From positions 8,222,447 to 8,286,446 of the forward strand of contig NC_023757.2 of NCBI RefSeq assembly GCF_000499845.2: a stretch of 64,000 nucleotides of DNA, given 5' to 3'. This DNA comes from Phaseolus vulgaris. Its lineage: Eukaryota; Streptophyta; Magnoliopsida; Fabales; Fabaceae. The position numbers and the translations under genes are program-made. This document shows, in pieces, positions 59,301-64,000 of this stretch (position 1 is the stretch's first letter; every line of letters starts with the position of its first letter). The notes beneath the pieces were generated by a model, which saw only the letters and a program-made list of their open reading frames with translations, was not told where the DNA came from and did no database searches.

Positions 59301-60359
59301 GGATTGGTATGTCGTCTCCGCAAATCCTTATATGGCCTCAAGCAGTCTCCTAGGGCTTGGTTTGGAAAATTTAGCAATGTTGTTCAACAATTTGGTATGA
59401 CTCGCAGTGAAGGAGATCATTCAGTTTTTTATCGTCACTCGAGTGCTGGGTGTATCTATCTTGTAGTATATGTAGATGACATTGTTCTTACAGGTAGTGA
59501 TCACCATGGCATCTCACAAGTAAAACAACACCTTTGTCAACACTTTCAGACCAAAGATCTTGGATAACTTAGATATTTCTTGGGGATTGAGGTAGCACAA
59601 TCCAATACTGGTATTGTTATCTCTCAAAGAAAATACGCATTAGATATTTTGGAGGTAATTGGGTTGATGAATTTGAAATCTGTTGATACTCCCATGGATC
59701 CCAATGTCAAGCTTCTACCCAATCAGGGGGAGCCTCTTTCAGATCCTGAGAAGTACAGGAGATTAGTTGGAAAATTGAACTATCTCACTGTTACTCGTCC
59801 TGATATTTCCTTTGCAGTCAGTGTGGTCAGTCAATTTCTTAATTCTCCATGTGAAGATCATTGGAACGCAGTCATTCGTATAGTGAAGTACATTAAAGGC
59901 TCTCTTGGAAAAGGTTTGTTATATGGTCATAATAACCATACTAAAGTCGTTTGTTATTCAGATGCTGATTGGGCAGGATCTCCATCTGATAGAAGATCAA
60001 CTTCTGGTTATTGTGCCTCCATTGGTGATAACTTGATCTCTTGGAAGAGCAAGAAACAAAGTGTTGTGGCAAGATCTAGTGCAGAAGCAGAATATAGAGT
60101 TATGGCCTCAGCTACTTGTGAGCTTATTTGGCTTAAACAGTTACTTAAAGAATTGCAATTTGGAGAGGTTAATCAAATGACACTTATATGTGATAATCAG
60201 GCTGCTCTTCATATTAGCTCAAATCCAGTTTTTCATGAAAGGACAAAACATATTGAGATTGATTGTCATTTCATTCGAGAAAAGATTATATCGAGAGATA
60301 TCAAGACTAAATTTGTTAATTCAAATAATCAATTAGCAGATATTTTTACTAAACCCTAA
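56367..60359 (+). pseudogene. Copia C gag-pol, broken
   Basis: The order is gag (NYVNVHLSIDKLDGTNYETW near 56490, zinc knuckle CDHCGKIGHKIDRC near 57163), pre-integrase (HARLGHPSLAKM near 57700), integrase ([10 protein letters not shown] near 57870, TPQQNGVAERKNRH near 58150), reverse transcriptase (LDVKNTFLNGDLQEEIYMEQ near 59208; YVDDIVLTGSD near 59468) and RNase H (DADWAGSPSDRRSTSGY near 59960, SSAEAEYR). Stops occur at 56733, 57793, 58048, 58625, 58822 and 59565, with a frame change near 57400 and another near 59030. The catalytic YVDD is intact. It cannot make a full polyprotein. Confidence 0.93.
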
Positions 60360-60420
60360 CGAGGGCCTATAATTGACTACATTTGTAACAAGCTGGGTAC
60401 ATATGATCTATATGCACCAG

Positions 60421-60432
60421 CTTGAGGGGGAG
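60421..60432 (+). other. polypurine tract of Copia C
   Basis: CTTGAGGGGGAG directly precedes the 3' LTR, the expected place for priming of plus-strand DNA. Confidence 0.85.
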
Positions 60433-60612
60433 TGTTAGATATTATTAGATATTATTAGATATAATTAGATATTATTTGATATTATAGATATTGTTAGATA
60501 TTTCATATTTATGTAATGGGCTTAGCCCATATGTTTCTTTTCCTATATAAACATAACCCTATGTGTTCAATATACACAAGGGATTTACCCTATTCTTTCT
60601 TTTCCTTTAATA
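60433..60612 (+). repeat. 3' LTR of Copia C, 180 bp
   Basis: Same sequence as the 5' LTR except for about 30 extra bases near its start, where ATTAGATATT-type units are repeated more often. The last 120 bp are nearly identical to the 5' copy. Confidence 0.93.
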
Positions 60613-60860
60613 CAAGCTTTGAAGAATCCAAATTCTTTGAAGGATGTTGATGCCTTCGTTGTGCTTGTTGTTGTTGTGCTGGTTTAGTCTAGTTCTGGGG
60701 TAGTTTGAGTGTTGTAATCTACCCCTTGATCGAATCTAAAACATAGGCATTCTCAATCTTTGTGAAAGTAAAATGTTTTCAAACTAAGTTAAAACAAACG
60801 ATTGTTTTGTCGAAACAACCGATTGTTTATACTTAGATGTTTTGAGAAAAGATTGAAAAC

Positions 60861-61984
60861 TGTACCGTCCCGTCCCCGGGCGTTGACCAAAGTCAAAGGT
60901 CATCATATGGTGGGGGCCACTCAGGGGACCCAAGGAAGAAAGTCAACGAATTGACCGCTTGAGGCGTCGCCAAGACGAAGCATCGCCTAGTATAGGCGTC
61001 GCCTAGGCGAGGCGTCGCCAAGGCGAGGCGTCGCTAAGGTTAAAGCATCGACTGTACCGCCTCTCGATACCCACGGGTAGGAAAGACCGAGGAGGGGGCG
61101 ACACCACGAGAGGTCTTAGTACCTCAGAACAGTGATGAAGAGAAAGATGGCTTCAAGGCCATATATCCAGTACCAGTGGGGAGTAACCTGACTTGTGTAG
61201 TATCCACACCACCTCTTGGAGATCCCTAGGACAGATACGACCCATGAGAGGGCCACGCCCGGGGGCGAACCATGTGCGTGAAACAAGAGGAAGGTAGATA
61301 CACTCCCAGGGCGAATGACTAGAGGCTGGGGCGCATAAGTTGGCACCAAGAAAGTCATCCCCCACGCCAGATGCACTTTGAGGAAAGAGGATTCACACAA
61401 TGGAATAACCCTAAGTTGGGTTACGGCGCTGTGAGGCACTCTGTGTAGAGCAGCGATCAAGTCAGAAGAACACGTGGCAATAAGCACTGAAAACATCAAG
61501 GCTTTCCTAAAAGTTCGCTAAGGTACGCGTTAATTCAGTTAAGTTTCGAACGTTTCAAGGGATATATTTATACGCTTTCAATGCGCTTTAACGCGCTTTA
61601 AATGCGAGAGGTGTATAAAAAAGGGCCTTGAGACGTTTGAAGAGGGATAGAGGTTTTGACCTAATTCTCACAGTTTACACCGAGTCACAAACCCTAGTTG
61701 TTTCGCAGTGCACCCACTGTACGCACAGACAATTAGGGCAACACAGTATTAGCCACTCAGTTCTTGGACCACCTTCAGGACACACAGTCACGGTGTTCTG
61801 ATACGGAGGTACGTCACCTTTGATGTTTCTCGCTAGATGACTTGATCGTCGGAGTGCAAATGGCCGCGAGGGCGCCCCTTTGTTCACTTCTTTTCAAGTA
61901 CTCACGGACGGAGCAGAACGAAGGTGCCCTAGCTCGCGAGGACGAGCCACGCATAAAGACGACCTTGGTCAACCGATGGGAACA
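60861..61984 (+). repeat. 5' LTR of Gypsy D, 1,124 bp
   Basis: It starts TGTACCGTCCCGTCCCC and ends GGGAACA just before TTTGACGCCCACCGTGGGGC. It is GC-richer than its surroundings. It contains a GGCGTCGCC-type array near its start. The open frames within (for example 61116-61499 minus) have no domain. Confidence 0.8.
60955..61050. repeat. GGCGTCGCC-type array in the Gypsy D LTR
   Basis: Around six imperfect units of AGGCGTCGCCAAGGCG type occur, interrupted by short spacers. Similar arrays appear in LTRs of several legume Gypsy families, from memory. Confidence 0.85.
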
Positions 61985-62004
61985 TTTGACGCCCACCGTG
62001 GGGC
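61985..62004 (+). other. primer-binding region of Gypsy D
   Basis: TTTGACGCCCACCGTGGGGC directly follows the LTR end; in many plant Ty3 elements the same place reads TGGCGCCCACCGTGGGGC-like. The one-base difference (GAC for GGC) may be a mutation. Confidence 0.65.
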
Positions 62005-62118
62005 TGATATAAAACGTCAGCCCCACCACACAGTTTTCCAGTTCCAGCTGCAATTTCCAACCCAATTCCAGTTCTCACATCGCACGATAGTCAAGAAGGC
62101 TTTCGGAAACCACGAAAA

Positions 62119-63055
62119 ATGAGACTCGTACGCGCTAGGAGTGAAGAGATGACCATGCAACAACTAATGGGCATGATGCAAGGGTTGCAAGAAGCAATGG
62201 CAGCATCAAAAGCGGAGCAAGAGGGCATGCAGGCGGATCTCAGGCGAGAAATGATGAGCTCCACCGCACCAACGAGGAACAACGTCGCGGATGGCGCGAC
62301 GTAGACGAGCCTGAGACTGCCACCCCACCAAGAGAATTCTCAACGCCATTTTCACAGGCGATCCTAGAGACAGCGATCCCCAACACTTTCACGGGGCCCA
62401 AAGTAACCTTCACAAGGATTGAGGACCCTGAGGCACACCTCACTGCGTTCCACAGCCTCCCAGAGGGTCACATCATGGATTGGTAAGGTGCAAACTCTTC
62501 ATGAGCACTTTGATTGGGATGGCCATGGATTGGTTCATCAGCCTCCCAGAGGGTCACATCACGTCTTTCACGCAGCTTTCGCGGCTATTCAGAGAGCAAT
62601 TTTTAGCCAACAGGGCCCCACCTCCAGTTTCATACGACCTGTTTGACGTGAAGTTGTATCAAGGTGAGACCCTGAAAGAGTACATAAGCCTTTTCGGGGC
62701 GCAAGTGGTGAAGGTGGATACCACAGACGAGCCTATGATCGTGTACACATTCAGAAAAGGAGTGTGTTCTGTGCCTTTCAGCAAATCACTCAATCGCAGC
62801 CGCCCCCAAGACTTTTGCTGAAATAAGACGTCGGGCGGTAGAACACATTGCGTCTGAGGGTGAGGTATACGAGAAATGCACGACTGTTGCACCCACACGC
62901 CCGAAAGCACATATACGCGCACAACCCTCCAGGGTCCACGAGGCCACAACAGGGAGTGACGAGCAGAGGGAAAGAGAGGATCCAGCCCCTACGAGGCAAG
63001 GAGGATCCAGCCCAGGGGACGAGCAGAGGGAAAGAGAGAAGGAAATAGGCCCCTG
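62119..63055 (+). pseudogene. Gypsy D gag, broken
   Basis: Frames include MTMQQLMGMMQGLQEAM (coiled-coil-like N-terminus), NTFTGPKVTFTRIEDPEAHL, and LFREQFLANRAPP followed by LYQGETLKEYISLFGAQVVK, the conserved core of Ty3 gag. A TAG near 62302, a stop near 62485 and a stop near 62819 break it. A 22-bp passage AGCCTCCCAGAGGGTCACAT plus CA is present twice (62454 and 62541), replacing expected sequence in the first place. Confidence 0.82.
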
Positions 63056-64000
63056 AGGCACAACTTCTTGGTGGAGCTTAAAGACCTCATTGTTGTGCCC
63101 AACATAGCTGACAGGTTGAGGCCACCGGTGAAGACTGACAAGGTACTAGGGCCCTACAAGGAGTCATGGTGCGAGTTTCACGAAGCGTTTGGGCACCATA
63201 TTAACAACTGCTTAGCACTGGGTTATCAGTTGGACAAGCTTGTGAAGACTGGTTTCCTAAAAGATTATCTCGCTGGGTCCATTACAACCACAACCATGGC
63301 GACACCAGAAGAAGGTCAAGCACACGAAATACCGACTCACGGAGAAGTACACACCATTTCTGGAGGTTTTTCCGGAGGAGGACCCACTGCCTCTCAACGT
63401 AAGAAATATGTGAGGTCAGTAAGTTCAGTTGTTGAGGAGTTTCCGGATGACCCGTGGGAGTCAGACCTCGTCTTCTCAAGAGCTGACCTACGGGATGTCG
63501 TCCCACACGATAATGACCCCGTGGTCATTTCAATAGTCACAGCGGGAAGGAAAGTACACAGGGTTCTCGTCTACCAGGGCAGTTCTACAGACGTCATGTT
63601 TTGGTCGACCTTCAACAAGCTACAGTTATCCCCTGACCTGTTGAGACCCTATACTGGATGCTTGTATGGGTTCGCAAATAACCTAGTGGAAGTACGTGGC
63701 TACCTAGAGCTGAGAACGACGTTCACTGATGGAGCGGCGTCGCACACCGAGAGCATTCAGTATTTGGTGGTTAACGCCAACTCAGCCTATAACATCTTAT
63801 TAGGCAGACCCGCCCTAAACAGATTAAGGGTAGTGTCCTCCACACGCCACTTGAAAATGAAGTTACCAGACCTTAGTGGCAAGGTGATAGTTATCAAGTC
63901 AGATCAGGAAGAGGACCGAAAGTGCTATGAAAATAGCCTGAAGACAAAGAGAGGCGTGGTCATGGTGATTGAACGACCACCTGTTTCAGATTCGCGAATG
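63056..64000 (+). pseudogene. Gypsy D gag end and protease
   Basis: One open frame runs from before 63056 to the window end. It contains RHNFLVELKDLIVVPNIADR, then WCEFHEAFGHHINNC (a zinc-knuckle-like CX-H-X-C region), VISIVTAGRKVHRVLV, and YQGSSTDVMFW, where the protease active-site aspartate should be (usual DQGSS-type). NILLGRPALNRLRVV, the second conserved protease passage, is intact. The Asp-to-Tyr change (TAC in place of GAC) should inactivate the protease. The frame itself is open over 900 bases, so decay is recent. Confidence 0.85.

Larger units (their letters stand above)
56008..60612 (+). mobile_element. complete Copia element C, mutated
   Basis: Both LTRs, a primer-binding site, a polypurine tract and the full gag-pol order are present. 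Flanking 5-mers AAAGC (56003-56007) and CAAGC (60613-60617) are a target duplication with one mismatch. The element is 4.6 kb, usual for Copia. It is the family from which the intron fragment at 34949-35998 derives. Nonsense codons and frameshifts disable the polyprotein. Confidence 0.95.
55997..60860 (+). repeat. LTR-type fragment interrupted by the Copia element
   Basis: The bases on either side of the Copia element, TGGTGTTAAAGC (55996-56007) and CAAGCTTTGAAGAATCC (60613 on), together resemble the start of the 51425-52510 insert (TGTGATCAAGTGCTTTGAAG). The right part continues to 60860 with AACAACCGATTGTTT motifs. This places the fragment in the LINE relic before the Copia element arrived. 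Only about 260 bp of it remain before the next LTR starts. Confidence 0.55.
60861..64000 (+). mobile_element. Ty3/Gypsy element D, 5' part
   Basis: A 5' LTR (60861-61984), a primer-binding region, a gag region and a protease region follow in order; the rest lies beyond the window. Element-like Gly/Arg-rich gag sequence and the gag motif FREQFLANRAPP are typical of the Ty3 lineage common in legumes. It starts within the LTR-type fragment ending at 60860. Confidence 0.88.

Noticed and set aside
1..64000. CRISPR array, tRNA or rRNA genes
   Set aside because: No direct-repeat/spacer pattern and no recognisable tRNA or rRNA core sequences were seen; all tandem repeats here are contiguous plant satellites or element repeats.

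Overview
The window is nuclear DNA of a flowering plant, most likely a warm-season legume of the Phaseolus/Vigna group. This is inferred from plant-style split genes with GT-AG introns, AT-rich intergenic DNA, TTTAGGG telomere-type repeats and the style of the LTR families (solo LTRs with AACAACCGATTGTTT-like or AACAGATTTATTT-like motifs, Gypsy LTRs with GGCGTCGCC arrays). The species call is an inference. I see only two host protein genes, both on the minus strand and both reconstructed exon by exon with clean splice sites. One is a four-exon short-chain dehydrogenase/reductase (13072-14953, 302 aa). The other is a ten-exon plastid-type O-acetylserine(thiol)lyase (cysteine synthase, 29116-42477, 387 aa). 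No tRNA, rRNA or CRISPR was recognised.

Almost everything else is mobile-element debris, and several insertions can be dated relative to one another. From 1 to 6.1 kb there is a decayed Gypsy element carrying a 5'-truncated LINE with a 13-bp target duplication, a 26-bp GC-rich minisatellite and a Copia LTR fragment. From 6.4 to 12.8 kb a Mutator-like fold-back element with ~320-bp arms was split by a Gypsy-type non-coding remnant, which itself holds a 1,806-bp solo LTR (duplication GCTTG) and an 874-bp hAT-type element (duplication CCAGTAAG). From 16.5 to 23 kb there is a CACTA-like element, long AAT/ATT-rich microsatellite tracts, and Gypsy protease and reverse-transcriptase relics on opposite strands. 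The region 23-29 kb is AT-rich and gene-free, with a short interstitial telomere repeat.

The cysteine synthase gene has ordinary introns (102-1,056 bp) except intron 7, which is 7,515 bp. That intron holds two Copia fragments in the sense orientation of the gene, an LTR-like insertion, a rearrangement duplication and a hAT zinc-finger fragment. The coding exons around it remain intact.

From 44.0 to 52.8 kb lies a near-full-length L1-type LINE (minus strand, 13-bp target duplication). It is interrupted by a 988-bp solo LTR exactly between its endonuclease and reverse-transcriptase regions and by a second solo-LTR-like insert in ORF1. A second, plus-strand LINE relic (54.7-56.0 kb) is cut by an LTR-type fragment, into which a complete but mutated Copia element (56,008-60,612) was inserted. 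The window ends inside a Ty3/Gypsy element starting at 60,861. I found no evidence of a new multi-gene system. The most informative structures are the retrotransposon-inflated intron of the sulfur-assimilation gene and the nested insertions with readable target duplications.
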